A stretch of 36,085 nucleotides of DNA from Corallococcus carmarthensis (GCF_003611695.1 NZ_RAWE01000085.1:1-36085); one strand, 5' to 3'. Positions 24,727 to 34,671 are shown, counted from the stretch's first letter. Translations and numbers: made by a program. Notes: generated by a model not told the origin, from the sequence alone.

Positions 24727-25231
24727 ACGGGAAGCGGCGCACGGGTTCCCATGGGCCTCCGAGGTAGCGCCAGAGCAGCAGCGCGGGGGCATGCGAGTCG
24801 AAGGCGGACCAGTCCGCGCTCAATTCCTCGAGCGCGGCCTTCGCCTCCTCGACGGCGGCCTTGTTCATCAGCGTGACGTGGGGCCGGAAGGGTTGGCGGT
24901 CCTGCGGCGTGAGCCACTCCGCGAAGGCGCGGGACAGCTCGCGGTGCACGGGGGACAGGCCCGGGGCCTCCACGTCCACCGCCATGCCGCGTCCCAGGCT
25001 TCGCAGCTTCGTGAAGCGCAGCGTGGGCGCGGGGCGTTCGCTGACGACCTCGAGCGCGGCCTCCACGGCGTCCTGTTCGGACGCGGGCAGGTGGTGGAAG
25101 AGGGAGACGTGCGCCGGGATGACGTTGCGCTCGGGTGGGAAGTAGCGGCGGCGCAGGCCGTCCAGGCGCGCGAAGGCTTCCGGCTCCAACTCGGCGGTGA
25201 CGAGCAGCGGGGCTTCGGTGGAGGATGTCAT
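24707..25231 (-). CDS. 2'-5' RNA ligase-like (2H phosphoesterase superfamily) protein
   Basis: 174 aa from ATG 25231. The two HxT/S motifs of the 2H family are visible: HVSLFH (His41) and HVTLMN (His118), about 77 residues apart. Strand order and length fit the LigT/ThpR and YjcG-like group, which act on 2',5'-linked or cyclic phosphodiesters in RNA or small nucleotides. Substrate unknown. The gene overlaps the end of argR by 20 bp on the opposite strand. Confidence 0.85.
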   Translation of the reverse strand: MTSSTEAPLLVTAELEPEAFARLDGLRRRYFPPERNVIPAHVSLFHHLPASEQDAVEAALEVVSERPAPTLRFTKLRSLGRGMAVDVEAPGLSPVHRELSRAFAEWLTPQDRQPFRPHVTLMNKAAVEEAKAALEELSADWSAFDSHAPALLLWRYLGGPWEPVRRFPFTGRAG

Positions 25232-25289
25232 GAGTGCAGGCGCACTCTTGGCCCGGAGCCTCCGGTCCCACAAGTCGTGAGGGGCGCCT

Positions 25290-25508
25290 GTGTCCTTCCG
25301 GAGGCGTCTCCATGACGTCGGTGTCCGTGGTGCGGCTGCCATGGCCCTCTTCCGCTGGCAGCGACAGAGCCAGCGGCCGCTCAGCATCGACAGTCCGGGA
25401 CCCGAGCGGAACATCGCCTATGCGCTGGAGCGGTACGACTCACGGCGGCAGCGGGAGATGCCGCCCGCCGCGCCGTTCGACTACGACGTGTTCAAGCCGC
25501 TGGCGTGA
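25290..25508 (+). CDS. Small hypothetical protein
   Basis: 72 aa if translated from GTG 25290, which has GAGGGG 7 nt upstream. An ATG at 25341 would give 55 aa starting MALFRWQRQSQRPLSID. The C-terminal half (RNIAYALERYDSRRQREM, ending FDYDVFKPLA) has a natural protein look, with charged helix and aromatic end. No family recognised. It stands between two minus-strand genes, only 3 bp from the end of the reductase gene. Confidence 0.45.
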   Translation: MSFRRRLHDVGVRGAAAMALFRWQRQSQRPLSIDSPGPERNIAYALERYDSRRQREMPPAAPFDYDVFKPLA

Positions 25509-25511
25509 GCC

Positions 25512-26210
25512 TCAGCCCTGCGACTGCAGGTACTTCTTCAGCCCCTCGTCGGCGTTGTTCCGGTACTCCGGAAGGCGGCTGCGCTCGGCCTCGGCGAGCG
25601 CCTTCTTCACGCCCGGCGCATCGAAGTCATGGGTGTAGACCGGGGTGCCAGGCTGCTGGCGCCACGACTCGGAGAGGCTCCCCGCGTCGATGCCGTCGAA
25701 GCCCAGCTCCTCCACGAGCTTGAGCACCTTCGCGCGGTGCTCGGGCGGATCCCCCGCGACCGGCAGCGCCACGCGTCCGGGCGTGCCCTTGGGCTTGCCC
25801 TTCTGGTCGAGGCTCTGGAAGAAGATGTTGTTGAAGGCCTTGATGACGGGGCGGCCGATGAGCTTCGAGACCCACTCGCTCTCCAGCGTGCCGCCGAGCA
25901 GCTCCGCGATCTGCCCGTCACGCACGGGGTAGTAGTTGTTGGTGTCGATGACCACGACGTCCTTCGGCACGTTCGCGAAGAGGCCCTTGGGCAGGTCCGG
26001 GACCGCCTTCTGCGGGATGGTCACGACGACGACCTCGCCAGCCTGCGCGGCCTCTTGCGCGGTGACGGCCTTCGCGCCCGTCTCCTTCGCGAGGTCCTTG
26101 AGCGTGTCCGGCCCGCGTGAGTTCGCGATGAACACCTCGTGTCCGAGCTTCGTCCACCGCTTCGCCAGGGTTCCGCCGATCAGCCCCGCGCCAATGATTC
26201 CGATCTTCAT
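25512..26210 (-). CDS. NADP-dependent F420-reductase-like oxidoreductase
   Basis: 232 aa. The Rossmann loop GxGxxG is at 7-12 in GIIGAGLIGGTLAKRW, with HEVFIANSRGP placing Asn-Ser-Arg for NADP phosphate binding. Later segments are VVVTIPQKAV, VIDTNNYYPVRDG and KAFNNIFFQSL, all typical of the NADPH-dependent F420 reductase / 'NAD-binding, COG2085' family. Whether it uses F420 or another hydride acceptor is unclear; no F420 biosynthesis gene lies in the window. The ATG at 26210 is directly before the first strand, with AGGAGT 5 nt upstream. Confidence 0.88.
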   Translation of the reverse strand: MKIGIIGAGLIGGTLAKRWTKLGHEVFIANSRGPDTLKDLAKETGAKAVTAQEAAQAGEVVVVTIPQKAVPDLPKGLFANVPKDVVVIDTNNYYPVRDGQIAELLGGTLESEWVSKLIGRPVIKAFNNIFFQSLDQKGKPKGTPGRVALPVAGDPPEHRAKVLKLVEELGFDGIDAGSLSESWRQQPGTPVYTHDFDAPGVKKALAEAERSRLPEYRNNADEGLKKYLQSQG

Positions 26211-26419
26211 GTCGCACTCCTCCGGGAAGTGAGCCCCACGACTCCAAGCGCCGGTCGGATGCATGACCCGCGTCCGCGATGCGCGGAACCTGGCGGGTTC
26301 TCCGGAAAAGGTCCGGACGTGGACGCCCGCCGCGCGCCTACCCCCTGGGGTCTTCCTCCCTGGCCAACCCATTCGCTAGCATTCCCGCCCAGCCGGTCCT
26401 TGGGGGGCCGGTCGTTGCC

Positions 26420-27307
26420 ATGGCGAACATTCCATCCGAGCTGGTCGCGGCCTTCCGGGGGGCCGCGCGACCCCTGACCTCCGAGGAGGCGGCGGGGCTG
26501 CTGCCCGTCCTGGCAAGCGTGCTGGAGCGCTGCGAAACGGCCTGGCCCGGCGTCAGGCTCGCACCCGCGACCTTCGCCGCGCACCTGGGCCAGCACACGC
26601 CGGCGGGCGAGCCCCCCGCGCAGGCACTGGCCGCGCTGCACTGCGAGGACCTGTACCTGGCGCTGGCGGCGGTGGAGGGACAGCGGGCCGCGCTGGACGC
26701 GTTGGAGTCCACCGTGCTGTTGCCCGCGGGCCGCGCGGTGCGCCGCGTGGAGGACTCGGAGGCCTTCGTGGACGAGGTGCTCCAGCTCACGCGCCTGCGG
26801 CTCCTGGTGGAGGAGGGCGACCGCGCCCCGCGCCTCACGGAGTACGCGGGCCGGGGGCCGTTGCGGCGGTGGGCGGAGGCCGTGTCGCTGGGCATCGCGC
26901 TGTCGCTCAAGCGCAGGCCGGAGCGGACCACGGCGCTGGATGACGCCGTCCTGGCCGCGGACCTGGGCGCCGCGGATCCGGAGCTGGAGCACATCCGCCA
27001 CCGCTACCGTCCCGCCTTCCGCGCCGCCTTCGCCGAGGCGCTGGCCGGGCTGTCCCCGCGAGATCGCAACCTGCTGCGCCTGGGGCTCGTGCAGGGGCTG
27101 GGCGTGGAGTCGTTGGGCGCGCTGCACCAGGTGCACGCCTCCACCGTGTCGCGGTGGATGGCGAAGGCCCGCGAAGCGCTCCTGGAGCACACCCGCGAGG
27201 GCCTGGCCCGAAGGCTCGCGCTCAACACGTCCCAGCTGGACAGCCTGCTGCGCGTCCTGAACGGCAGCCTGGAAGTCAGCCTCGCGTCCCTCTTGAAGAA
27301 AGACTGA
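26420..27307 (+). CDS. ECF-like sigma-70 family factor paired with a kinase
   Basis: 295 aa. The C-terminal part LSPRDRNLLRLGLVQGLGVE and LGALHQVHASTVSRWMAKA form the region-4 helix-turn-helix of a sigma factor; the middle (residues ~110-150) is a probable region 2, weakly conserved. The long N-terminus (1-100) is Ala/Leu-rich and unlike ordinary ECF factors. It starts at ATG 26420, the first with correct spacing from the upstream region; earlier in-frame ATGs are rejected. The kinase gene follows after 8 bp, and that protein carries a zinc-finger anti-sigma-like motif, so this is probably its cognate factor. Confidence 0.78.
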   Translation: MANIPSELVAAFRGAARPLTSEEAAGLLPVLASVLERCETAWPGVRLAPATFAAHLGQHTPAGEPPAQALAALHCEDLYLALAAVEGQRAALDALESTVLLPAGRAVRRVEDSEAFVDEVLQLTRLRLLVEEGDRAPRLTEYAGRGPLRRWAEAVSLGIALSLKRRPERTTALDDAVLAADLGAADPELEHIRHRYRPAFRAAFAEALAGLSPRDRNLLRLGLVQGLGVESLGALHQVHASTVSRWMAKAREALLEHTREGLARRLALNTSQLDSLLRVLNGSLEVSLASLLKKD

Positions 27308-27315
27308 GCCTGTCC

Positions 27316-30300
27316 ATGTCCGAGTCGTCTCCTCACCTGGAGGAGGTCGAGCTGCTCGACCTCGCGGACGGCATCCCGTCTCAGCCCCTGCGCGAGCGCG
27401 CCGAGTCGCACCTGGACGCGTGCGCGTCCTGCCGTGAGGCCCTGGCGGACTTCCTGCGCGTCCGTGCCGCCTCCGCGCCCGACGTGCACGCCGCGCGCAC
27501 GGCCGTGATGGTGACGGAGCCTCCGCGCACGCGCGTCTCCCGGTCGGGCTTTCCACAGGTCGCCCAGGGCACGCTGCTGGGGCGCTACGTGGTGCTGGAA
27601 CGGCTGGGCGCGGGCGGGATGGGCGTCGTCCACGCGGCGTATGACCCCAGCCTCGACCGGCGCATCGGCCTGAAGCTGCTGCGCGCGCTGCCCGCGGTGG
27701 ACGGCTCCGCGGGCCTGACGGAGCGGCTGCTTCGCGAGGCCCAGGCCGCCGCGCGCACGCGCCACCCGCATGTCGTCACCGTGCACGACGTGGGGACGTT
27801 CGGGGACGTCGTCTTCATCGCGATGGAGCTGGTGGATGGTGGCACGCTGCGCCAGCACCTGAAGGCCTCGCCCCGGCCGTGGCGCGACGTGGTGCGGCTG
27901 TACCTCCAGGCGGGCCGGGGGCTCGCGGCGGCGCACGCGGCGGGCGTCGTGCACCGGGACTTCAAGCCGGACAACGTCCTCGTGGACAAGGAGGGCCGCG
28001 CCCGCGTGACGGACTTCGGTCTGGCCCGCGTGGAGTCCATCACGGCCGGCGTCGCCACCGCGCCGGCCACGTCGCCGACGGGCTCCCCGCTGGCCACCAC
28101 CCTCGCGGGGACGCCCGGCTACATCGCGCCGGAGGTGCTCGCGGGCGCACCCGCCGACGCGCGGTCGGACCAGTACGCCTTCTGCGTCTCGCTGTACGAA
28201 GGGCTGCACGGCCAGCGCCCTGAAGCCGGGGAGGCGGGCGGCCTGACGAACCGGAGCAATGTCCCGCGCGCCGTGCACGCGCTCCTCGTGCGCGGGCTGT
28301 CGCCGGAGCCGGTGGCGCGCCATCCCTCCATGACGGTCCTGCTCGACGCACTGGAGCGGGCCGCCTTCCCACGCATCAGCGCGAAGGTGGCGGCCGCTGG
28401 CGTGGGCGCGAGCCTGGCCGTGGTCGCGGCCACGGTGTTCGCGGTGATGGGCCCCTCGCCCTGCGCGGATGATCCGCTGCGGCTGGCCAGCGTCTGGGAC
28501 ATGGACCGCAAGGCGGCGCTGCTCAAGGCCTTCCAGGCCACGGGCGCGCCGGGTGCCCTGGCCGCGCACGAGGCCACGGCCCGCGCGCTGGATGCGTATG
28601 CCTCCGCCTGGCACGTCGGCCGGCGCGAGGCGTGCGAGGCCACGCGGGGACGCGGTGGCCAGTCGGAAGCCGTGATGGATTTGCGCATGAGCTGCCTGGA
28701 GCGCCGCCGCCGCGAACTGGGCGCGCTCACGGACGTGCTGCTCTCCACGGACAAGGACCGCGTCCCGGCCGCTCCGGAAACGGTGCAGGCCCTGAGCCCT
28801 CTGTCGCGCTGCGCGGACGTGGAGGCGCTGTCTCAGCCGGTGCCCCCTCCCGAGCGGCCGGAGGTCGCCGCCCGCGTGAAGGCCGCGTACGCGAAGCTGG
28901 ACGACGTTCGTGCCCGGTTGAACGCGGACCGTTGGCAGGAGGCCGTGGACCGCGTGGGGCCCCTCGTCACGGAGGCGGAGGCGCTGGGCTACAAGCCGCT
29001 GCTGGGCGAGGCGCTGCTCATCGAAGGAGAGGCGCGTGCCTTCCTGCGCGACGAGGCCGCCACCACGACCCTGCGCCGCGCGATGCTGGCGTCGCTCGCG
29101 GGCCGCGACGACCTGCACGCCACCGAGGCCGTGGTGCATCAGGTGTTCATCGACGGCGAGGTCGCCCAGCGTCCGGAGCAGGCGAAGGTCCATGCGGAGG
29201 AGGCCCGGGCGCTCCTGGATCGCTCCGGCGGCAACCCGGAACTGGAGGCCCGGTTGCTGGCGTTCCAGGCCTCGTCGCTCGTGCAGCAGTCCCGGCCCGC
29301 GGACGCGCTCCCGCTCCTCGAGCAATCCCTGACCCTCCAGGAGCGGTTGTCCGGCAGCGACTCGCCCCGCGTCGCGCGCGAACTGTTGCTCAAGGCCACG
29401 GCGCTTCGCCAGATGGGGCGCCCCGAGGAGTCCCTCGCGGCCGGTGAGCGGGCCCAGGCGTTGCTGGAGAAGGCCTACGGCCCGGACCACCCGAAGGTCG
29501 CCATGGTGCTCAACAACCGGGGCTCCACGCTGGTCGGAATGGGCCGCTATCAGGAGGCGCACGACGCCTTTCAGGAGAGCCTCACGCGCTACGAGCGCAT
29601 GTACGGGCCCGGCCAGCCGCTGCGCTATGTCATCAGCCTGCGCGCCAACCTGGGCGCGGTGGCCTTCGTCATGGGCCACTACGACGAGGCCGAGCGCCTG
29701 CAACGCGAGGCCCTGAAGCTCTACCAGCAGCAGTACCCGCCCGGCTCCGCCTACCGCGTCCGCACGGGCAACAACCTGTCGCTGGTGCTCACGAACCAGG
29801 GCCGCATGAAAGAGGCGTTGAAGCTCCTCCAGGAGATGGAGGCGGAGCGAGAGGCGGCCGCCGTGGACGGACGCAAGGACCCCGTGTTCGCCACGGCGCC
29901 AATGCACGCCACGGAGGTGCACCTGCGCATGGGCCGGCCCGACCTCGCCGTTGCCTCCGCGAAGCGCGCGGTGGCGCTCCTGCGCGAGATGGGCGCGGAG
30001 GGCCAGCTGGTGGATGCCCTGCGCAACCTGGCCGGCGCGCTCACCCGCGCGGAGCAACTTCCCGAAGCCTGGCGCACGGGGCAGGAAGCGCTCGTGCTGC
30101 ACCACAAGCTCGCCGGCGCGGAGGCACCTCCTCCGCCGGACCTGGGCCAGGTGTTGGGCGAGCTGGCGCTGGAGCGCGGCGACGCCGCGGGCGCCTGTCA
30201 GTGGCTGAACGACGCGCTGGCGCAGTGGGAGAAGACGGAGGCCCCGCCGCTGGAACTGGCCGCCATCCGCTTCACCCTGGCGCGCGCCCTGCGCAAGGCC

Positions 30301-30420
30301 CACCGCGAGCCGGAGCGGGCCCGTGCGCTCGTCACCGCCGCCCGCGACGCCGTCCTGCCCACCGCCGAACCCCGGTTGCTGCGCCTCGAGGAGCTGGACG
30401 CGTTCCTTCGCGAACACTGA
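27316..30420 (+). CDS. Membrane Ser/Thr kinase with N-terminal zinc-finger motif and TPR-like C-terminus
   Basis: 1034 aa. Residues 32-39 (HLDACASC, His32, Cys36, Cys39) match the HxxxCxxC core of zf-HC2 anti-sigma factors. The kinase domain has its glycine loop LGAGGMGVVH (97-106), Lys120, HRDFKPDN with Asp215, DFG with Asp233 and GTPGYIAPE. A single membrane helix lies near residue 360-380 (AAGVGASLAVVAATVFAVMG). The rest, from about 500 to 1030, contains TPR-like repeats such as AKVAMVLNNRGSTLVGMGRY and EERLYGPDHPKVA-type motifs of the tetratricopeptide-10 kind. It is translated 8 bp after the sigma factor. It probably senses a signal through the TPR part and controls the sigma factor by binding, phosphorylation or both. 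Confidence 0.92.
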   Translation: MSESSPHLEEVELLDLADGIPSQPLRERAESHLDACASCREALADFLRVRAASAPDVHAARTAVMVTEPPRTRVSRSGFPQVAQGTLLGRYVVLERLGAGGMGVVHAAYDPSLDRRIGLKLLRALPAVDGSAGLTERLLREAQAAARTRHPHVVTVHDVGTFGDVVFIAMELVDGGTLRQHLKASPRPWRDVVRLYLQAGRGLAAAHAAGVVHRDFKPDNVLVDKEGRARVTDFGLARVESITAGVATAPATSPTGSPLATTLAGTPGYIAPEVLAGAPADARSDQYAFCVSLYEGLHGQRPEAGEAGGLTNRSNVPRAVHALLVRGLSPEPVARHPSMTVLLDALERAAFPRISAKVAAAGVGASLAVVAATVFAVMGPSPCADDPLRLASVWDMDRKAALLKAFQATGAPGALAAHEATARALDAYASAWHVGRREACEATRGRGGQSEAVMDLRMSCLERRRRELGALTDVLLSTDKDRVPAAPETVQALSPLSRCADVEALSQPVPPPERPEVAARVKAAYAKLDDVRARLNADRWQEAVDRVGPLVTEAEALGYKPLLGEALLIEGEARAFLRDEAATTTLRRAMLASLAGRDDLHATEAVVHQVFIDGEVAQRPEQAKVHAEEARALLDRSGGNPELEARLLAFQASSLVQQSRPADALPLLEQSLTLQERLSGSDSPRVARELLLKATALRQMGRPEESLAAGERAQALLEKAYGPDHPKVAMVLNNRGSTLVGMGRYQEAHDAFQESLTRYERMYGPGQPLRYVISLRANLGAVAFVMGHYDEAERLQREALKLYQQQYPPGSAYRVRTGNNLSLVLTNQGRMKEALKLLQEMEAEREAAAVDGRKDPVFATAPMHATEVHLRMGRPDLAVASAKRAVALLREMGAEGQLVDALRNLAGALTRAEQLPEAWRTGQEALVLHHKLAGAEAPPPPDLGQVLGELALERGDAAGACQWLNDALAQWEKTEAPPLELAAIRFTLARALRKAHREPERARALVTAARDAVLPTAEPRLLRLEELDAFLREH

Positions 30421-30458
30421 GGTCCGGAGGGGAAGGCCCTGCTAGGGTTCCGCCCCCT

Positions 30459-31199
30459 ATGCGAACCCTCGTCGGACTGACCTCTTCGGGCTGGACGGAG
30501 AAGGCCCGGTGGGCGTTGGACCACCACCGCGTCGCCTACCGCTACCAGGACTACGTCCCCCTCATCCAGGAGCGCTGGCTGCGCAAGCAGGTGGCGCCCG
30601 GCGTGAAGCCCTCCGTGCCCCTGCTCGTGGATCCGCCCCAGCCGGCCACGCACGGCTCGTTCGCCATCGCGAAGTACGCCGAAGCGGTGGGGCAGGGCAG
30701 CCCGCTCTTCCCGGCCGCGCAGCTGGACGCCATCACCGCCTGGAACGACACCAGCGAGCAGGTGCTGGACGCGGCGCGCGCGTACGCCATGCCGCGCATG
30801 CTGACGAACGCCCGCGCCCAGGCGGACCTGCTGCCGAAGTTCGTTCCCGGCTGGCTGCGCCCGGTGTTCGCGCCCTCCGCGCGCCTGGGCATGCGCTTCG
30901 TGGTGAAGAAGCACCAGGTGGCGAACGGCGCTCCGGAGGTCATCGAGGCCGCGGTCGCCCCCTCCTACGAGAAGCTGCGCGCGGCGCTGGGCGGCCGGCC
31001 CTACCTGCTGGACGCGGGCTTCACCTACGCGGACATCACCGCCGCGGCGATGCTCGTGCTGCTGGGGCCCCCGGCGGACCGGCACCTGCCCCTGGGACAG
31101 GGCACGCGCGAGGTGTGGACCCATCCGGGGCTCGCCGCGCGCTTCCCCGACCTGCTCGCGTGGCGCGACGCGCTCTACGACAAGCACCGCCGCACCTGA
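30459..31199 (+). CDS. Glutathione S-transferase-like protein
   Basis: 246 aa. The N-terminus MRTLVGLTSSGWTEKARWAL followed by HHRVAYRYQDYVP has the thioredoxin-like beta-alpha-beta start of GSTs, with SxxTEKARWAL in the active-site position. KPSVPLLVD supplies the cis-Pro, and the SFAIAKYAE helix would hold the glutathione-binding Ser. The C-terminal helical domain ends FTYADITAAAMLVLLGP, also typical. Substrate unknown. It is separated from the kinase gene by 38 bp and from clpB (convergent) by a hairpin. Confidence 0.82.
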   Translation: MRTLVGLTSSGWTEKARWALDHHRVAYRYQDYVPLIQERWLRKQVAPGVKPSVPLLVDPPQPATHGSFAIAKYAEAVGQGSPLFPAAQLDAITAWNDTSEQVLDAARAYAMPRMLTNARAQADLLPKFVPGWLRPVFAPSARLGMRFVVKKHQVANGAPEVIEAAVAPSYEKLRAALGGRPYLLDAGFTYADITAAAMLVLLGPPADRHLPLGQGTREVWTHPGLAARFPDLLAWRDALYDKHRRT

Positions 31200-31209
31200 A
31201 GAACACCAC

Positions 31210-31240
31210 GGGCCGCCTCCCGTGTGAGGGAAGGCGGCCC
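31210..31240. terminator. Hairpin between the GST and clpB genes
   Basis: GGGCCGCCTCCC pairs with GGGAAGGCGGCCC (one bulged A), with a 6-nt loop. It lies between the two convergent stops. No T run is present, so termination strength is uncertain. Confidence 0.6.
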
Positions 31241-31273
31241 GCCGTGAGTCGAATCCCCGGTGCGTGAAGCGGA

Positions 31274-33898
31274 CTACGCCGTCTTCGTCACGCCCTTCGT
31301 GTTGTCCACCAGCACCTTGGCGAAGGTGAGCCCGTTGGGGCCCGCGTCCGCCTGGATGTGCTCGCCCGGCGCGAACTCGCCGTTCAGCACCTTGAGCGCG
31401 AGCGGATCCAACAGGTACTTCTGCACCGCGCGCTTCAGCGGCCGGGCGCCGTACGTGGGGTCGTAGCCGCGCTCCGCCAACAGCTCCCGCGCGCCCTCCG
31501 TGAGGTCCAGCGTGAGGCGCTTGGCCTGGAGCAGCTTCTGGAGCTTGCCCAGCTGGATGTCGACGATGCGGTAGATGTCCTTCTTGCGCAGCGGCTCGAA
31601 GATGACGATTTCGTCCACGCGGTTGAGGAACTCCGGACGGAAGTGTCCGCGCAGCGCCTCCATCACCTCGCCGCGCGTCTTCTCGTTGAGCGTGTCCGTG
31701 CCCGCCATGCCCTCCTGGATGGCCTGCGAGCCGATGTTGGACGTGAGGATGAGCACCGTGTTGCGGAAGTCCACCGTGCGGCCCTGGCTGTCCGTCACCC
31801 GGCCCTCATCCAGGATTTGCAGCAGGATGTTGAACACGTCGTGGTGCGCCTTCTCGATTTCATCGAAGAGCACCACCGTGTACGGCCTGCGGCGGACGGC
31901 CTCCGTGAGCTGGCCGCCCTCCTCGTAGCCCACGTAGCCCGGGGGCGCGCCCACGAGCCGCGACACCGCGTGCTTCTCCATGTACTCGGACATGTCGATG
32001 CGGACCATGGCCGTGTCGTCGTCGAAGAGGAACTCCGCCAGCGCCTTCGCCGTCTCCGTCTTGCCCACGCCCGTGGGGCCCAGGAAGATGAACGAGCCGA
32101 TGGGCCGGTTCGGATCCTGCAGCCCGCTGCGCGCACGGCGCACGGCGTTGGCCACGGCTTCAATGGGGCTGCGCTGCCCGATGACGCGCTCGGCGAGCCG
32201 GTCCTCCATGTGGACCAGCTTCTGCATCTCGCCTTCCATGAGCTTGGAGACGGGGATGCCCGTCCACTTGGCCACCACGGACGCGATGTCCTCGGAGTCC
32301 ACTTCCTCCTTGAGGAACTTCTGGTGCTTCTGCAGCTCCGCCAGCTTCTCGTTCTGCGCCGCGACCTCCTTCTCCAGCGAGGGGATGACGCCGAACTTCA
32401 GCTCCGCCGCGCGGTTCAGGTCGCCCTGACGCTCGGCCGCGGCCTGGTCGTTGCGCGCCTTCTCCTGCTTCTCCTTGAGCGTGCGCAGGGCCGCGATGGC
32501 CTTCTTCTCCTCGTCCCAGTGGGCCTTGAGCGAGTTGAACTTCTCGTTCAGGTTCGCGAGCTCCTTCTCGATGGTGGCCAGGCGCTCACGCGAGTGCGGG
32601 TCGGTCTCCTTGCGCAGGCCCTCGCGCTCGATTTCGAGCTGCGTCACCTTGCGGCGGATGTCGTCGATCTCCGTGGGCATGGAGTCGATTTCGATGCGCA
32701 GGCGGCTGGAGGCCTCGTCGACCAGGTCGATGGCCTTGTCCGGCAGGAAGCGGTCCGAGATGTACCGGTGGCTGAGCGTGGCCGCCGCGACGAGCGCGGT
32801 GTCCTGGATGCGCACGCCGTGGTGCACCTCGTAGCGCTCCTTGAGGCCGCGCAGGATGCTGATGGTGTCGTGCACCGTGGGCTCGCCCACGAACACCGGC
32901 TGGAAGCGGCGCTCCAGCGCGGCGTCCTTTTCAATGTGCTTGCGGTACTCATCCAGCGTCGTCGCGCCAATGCAGTGCAGCTCGCCGCGCGCGAGCGCGG
33001 GCTTGAGCATGTTGCCCGCGTCCATGGCGCCTTCGGCCTTCCCGGCGCCCACGAGCGTGTGCATCTCGTCGATGAAGAGGATGATCTCCCCGGCCGCGTC
33101 CGAGACCTCCTTGAGGACCGCCTTGAGGCGCTCCTCGAACTCGCCGCGGTACTTGGCGCCGGCCACCATGGACCCCAGGTCCAGGGTGATGAGGCGCTTG
33201 TTCTTCAAGCCCTCGGGCACGTCGCCGTCCACGATGCGGCGGGCCAGCCCTTCGGCGATGGCCGTCTTGCCCACGCCCGGCTCACCGATGAGCACGGGGT
33301 TGTTCTTGGTGCGGCGGCTGAGCACCTGGATGCAGCGGCGGATCTCCTCGTCACGGCCGATGACGGGGTCCAGCTTCCCGCTGCGCGCGGCCTCCGTGAG
33401 GTCGCGGCCGTACTTCTCCAGCGCCTGGTAGGTGGACTCCGCGTCGGCGCTCGTCACGCGCGAGGAGCCCCGCACCTCCTTGAGGCCCGCCTGCACGCGC
33501 TCGCGCGTGACGCCGGAGGACTTCATGGCCTCGCCGACCGCGCCCTTGTCCTGGGTCAGCGCGAGCAGCAGGTGTTCGGAGGAGGTGAACTCGTCCTTCA
33601 GCGCCTTGGCCTCGTCCTCGGCCTTGTCGAAGGTCTTCATCAGGCGCTGGCTGAGCATGGCGCTCTCGCCGCCCTGGATGCGCGGGAGCTTCTGGAGCGC
33701 TTCGCCCAGGCGGCCCGCGAACAGCTTCACGTCCACGCCAATCTTGCGAAGCAGGGGGTCGACGATGCCGTCCTTCTGCCCCAGCAACGCCGTGGCCAGG
33801 TGCTCCGGCTCGTAGTGGGGGTTGTCGGCCCGGCGGGCCAGGGACTGACCCTCCTGGATCGCCTCCTGCGCCTTCACCGTATATTTGTCGAGTCGCAT
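31274..33898 (-). CDS. clpB: ATP-dependent disaggregase ClpB
   Basis: 874 aa. It unfolds and rescues aggregated proteins together with DnaK. The Clp_N repeat domain is at 1-145 ([16 protein letters not shown]), then the first AAA+ with Walker A GEPGVGKT at 205-212, the coiled-coil middle domain around 410-540 (rich in Glu, Lys and Leu), and the second AAA+ with GPTGVGKT at 607-614. Length and order match standard ClpB. The ATG at 33898 begins with [13 protein letters not shown]. No clear CIRCE element or heat-shock promoter was recognised upstream, so regulation cannot be assigned from the sequence. Confidence 0.97.
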   Translation of the reverse strand: MRLDKYTVKAQEAIQEGQSLARRADNPHYEPEHLATALLGQKDGIVDPLLRKIGVDVKLFAGRLGEALQKLPRIQGGESAMLSQRLMKTFDKAEDEAKALKDEFTSSEHLLLALTQDKGAVGEAMKSSGVTRERVQAGLKEVRGSSRVTSADAESTYQALEKYGRDLTEAARSGKLDPVIGRDEEIRRCIQVLSRRTKNNPVLIGEPGVGKTAIAEGLARRIVDGDVPEGLKNKRLITLDLGSMVAGAKYRGEFEERLKAVLKEVSDAAGEIILFIDEMHTLVGAGKAEGAMDAGNMLKPALARGELHCIGATTLDEYRKHIEKDAALERRFQPVFVGEPTVHDTISILRGLKERYEVHHGVRIQDTALVAAATLSHRYISDRFLPDKAIDLVDEASSRLRIEIDSMPTEIDDIRRKVTQLEIEREGLRKETDPHSRERLATIEKELANLNEKFNSLKAHWDEEKKAIAALRTLKEKQEKARNDQAAAERQGDLNRAAELKFGVIPSLEKEVAAQNEKLAELQKHQKFLKEEVDSEDIASVVAKWTGIPVSKLMEGEMQKLVHMEDRLAERVIGQRSPIEAVANAVRRARSGLQDPNRPIGSFIFLGPTGVGKTETAKALAEFLFDDDTAMVRIDMSEYMEKHAVSRLVGAPPGYVGYEEGGQLTEAVRRRPYTVVLFDEIEKAHHDVFNILLQILDEGRVTDSQGRTVDFRNTVLILTSNIGSQAIQEGMAGTDTLNEKTRGEVMEALRGHFRPEFLNRVDEIVIFEPLRKKDIYRIVDIQLGKLQKLLQAKRLTLDLTEGARELLAERGYDPTYGARPLKRAVQKYLLDPLALKVLNGEFAPGEHIQADAGPNGLTFAKVLVDNTKGVTKTA

Positions 33899-34116
33899 GA
33901 CCTCAACGTAAGGGCCGGGGACCCCTTGGCAAGGCGACACCGCCCGTACGCCCTGCGTTTTCCCCGGAATACTTTGAGCCGCTGGAAGCAGCCGGGTAAT
34001 CGTGGTGGCGAAGTTGCCAGGGGATGGGGGGTCGGTTATAGGCGGCGCCCATCCTCGGGGGCTTCATTCTGGACGCGCACGGCGGCTATCTCGTTCGACT
34101 CGACACCTTCTCCGGG

Positions 34117-34671
34117 TTGGCGCTCGTGCGCCTGGCCCGGGAGGCCCTGTCGTTGGACAGCGCCCCGGCCGCCACGGCGCTGCGCGTCACCATCAACCGC
34201 CGCCGCAAGGTGGTGCGCCTGGCCTTCCTGGGGCCCTTCTCCCAGGGACGGCAGGGCGCCCACTGGTACGCGGCGCACCACGCCCTGGCCCGCCTCCTGT
34301 CCGCCGCCGCCAACGCCACCGTGCACGCCTACGTGTACGACGCGGACGAAGGCGAAGAAGTGATTGCGTACGGCAATGGCCGGCGGGTGGGTGGAGAGAA
34401 GGTGGTGTACGAGGACGCGGAGCTGCCGTGCCCCCTGGAGGAACTGGATGACGCGGCGTTCGACCGGCTCCAGTCGCGCTGGCCCATGGGGCATCTGGCG
34501 TACGTGTTCGGGCTGACGCGGGACGAGCTCCTGCGCATCCCCCGCGCCCCGCTGGCCCGCGTGCTGCCGCTGGAAGGCACGGCCGCCGGCTCCGAGGCGG
34601 ACGCGATGACCGCCCTGGAAGCGCTGCTGCTGGGCCCCGCGCAGCCCCGCGCGGAGACAGACGCGGGCTGA
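34117..34671 (+). CDS. Conserved-looking protein of unknown function; true start uncertain
   Basis: 184 aa from TTG 34117. The frame is open back to a TAG at 34039-34041, and the extra residues ([18 protein letters not shown], then TFSGLALVRLA) look coding, but no ATG, GTG or TTG exists before 34117; ATC 34051, ATT 34066 or CTG 34069 would be needed. The protein has basic beta-strand segments (ALRVTINRRRKVVRLAFLGP), an acidic middle and a C-terminal helix-rich part. I do not recognise a family. Confidence 0.65.
   Translation: MALVRLAREALSLDSAPAATALRVTINRRRKVVRLAFLGPFSQGRQGAHWYAAHHALARLLSAAANATVHAYVYDADEGEEVIAYGNGRRVGGEKVVYEDAELPCPLEELDDAAFDRLQSRWPMGHLAYVFGLTRDELLRIPRAPLARVLPLEGTAAGSEADAMTALEALLLGPAQPRAETDAG

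Noticed and set aside
27004-30417. 1137-codon minus-strand open frame opposite the kinase/TPR gene
   Set aside because: Antisense shadow; the plus strand carries intact kinase motifs with catalytic residues.
33899-33980. Heat-shock promoter or CIRCE element before clpB
   Set aside because: No inverted repeat of the CIRCE type and no convincing sigma-32 boxes were found; TTGCCA/TTACGT is too weak to report.
31358-34363. 1001-codon plus-strand open frame opposite clpB
   Set aside because: Antisense shadow of ClpB; no motif and biased composition.
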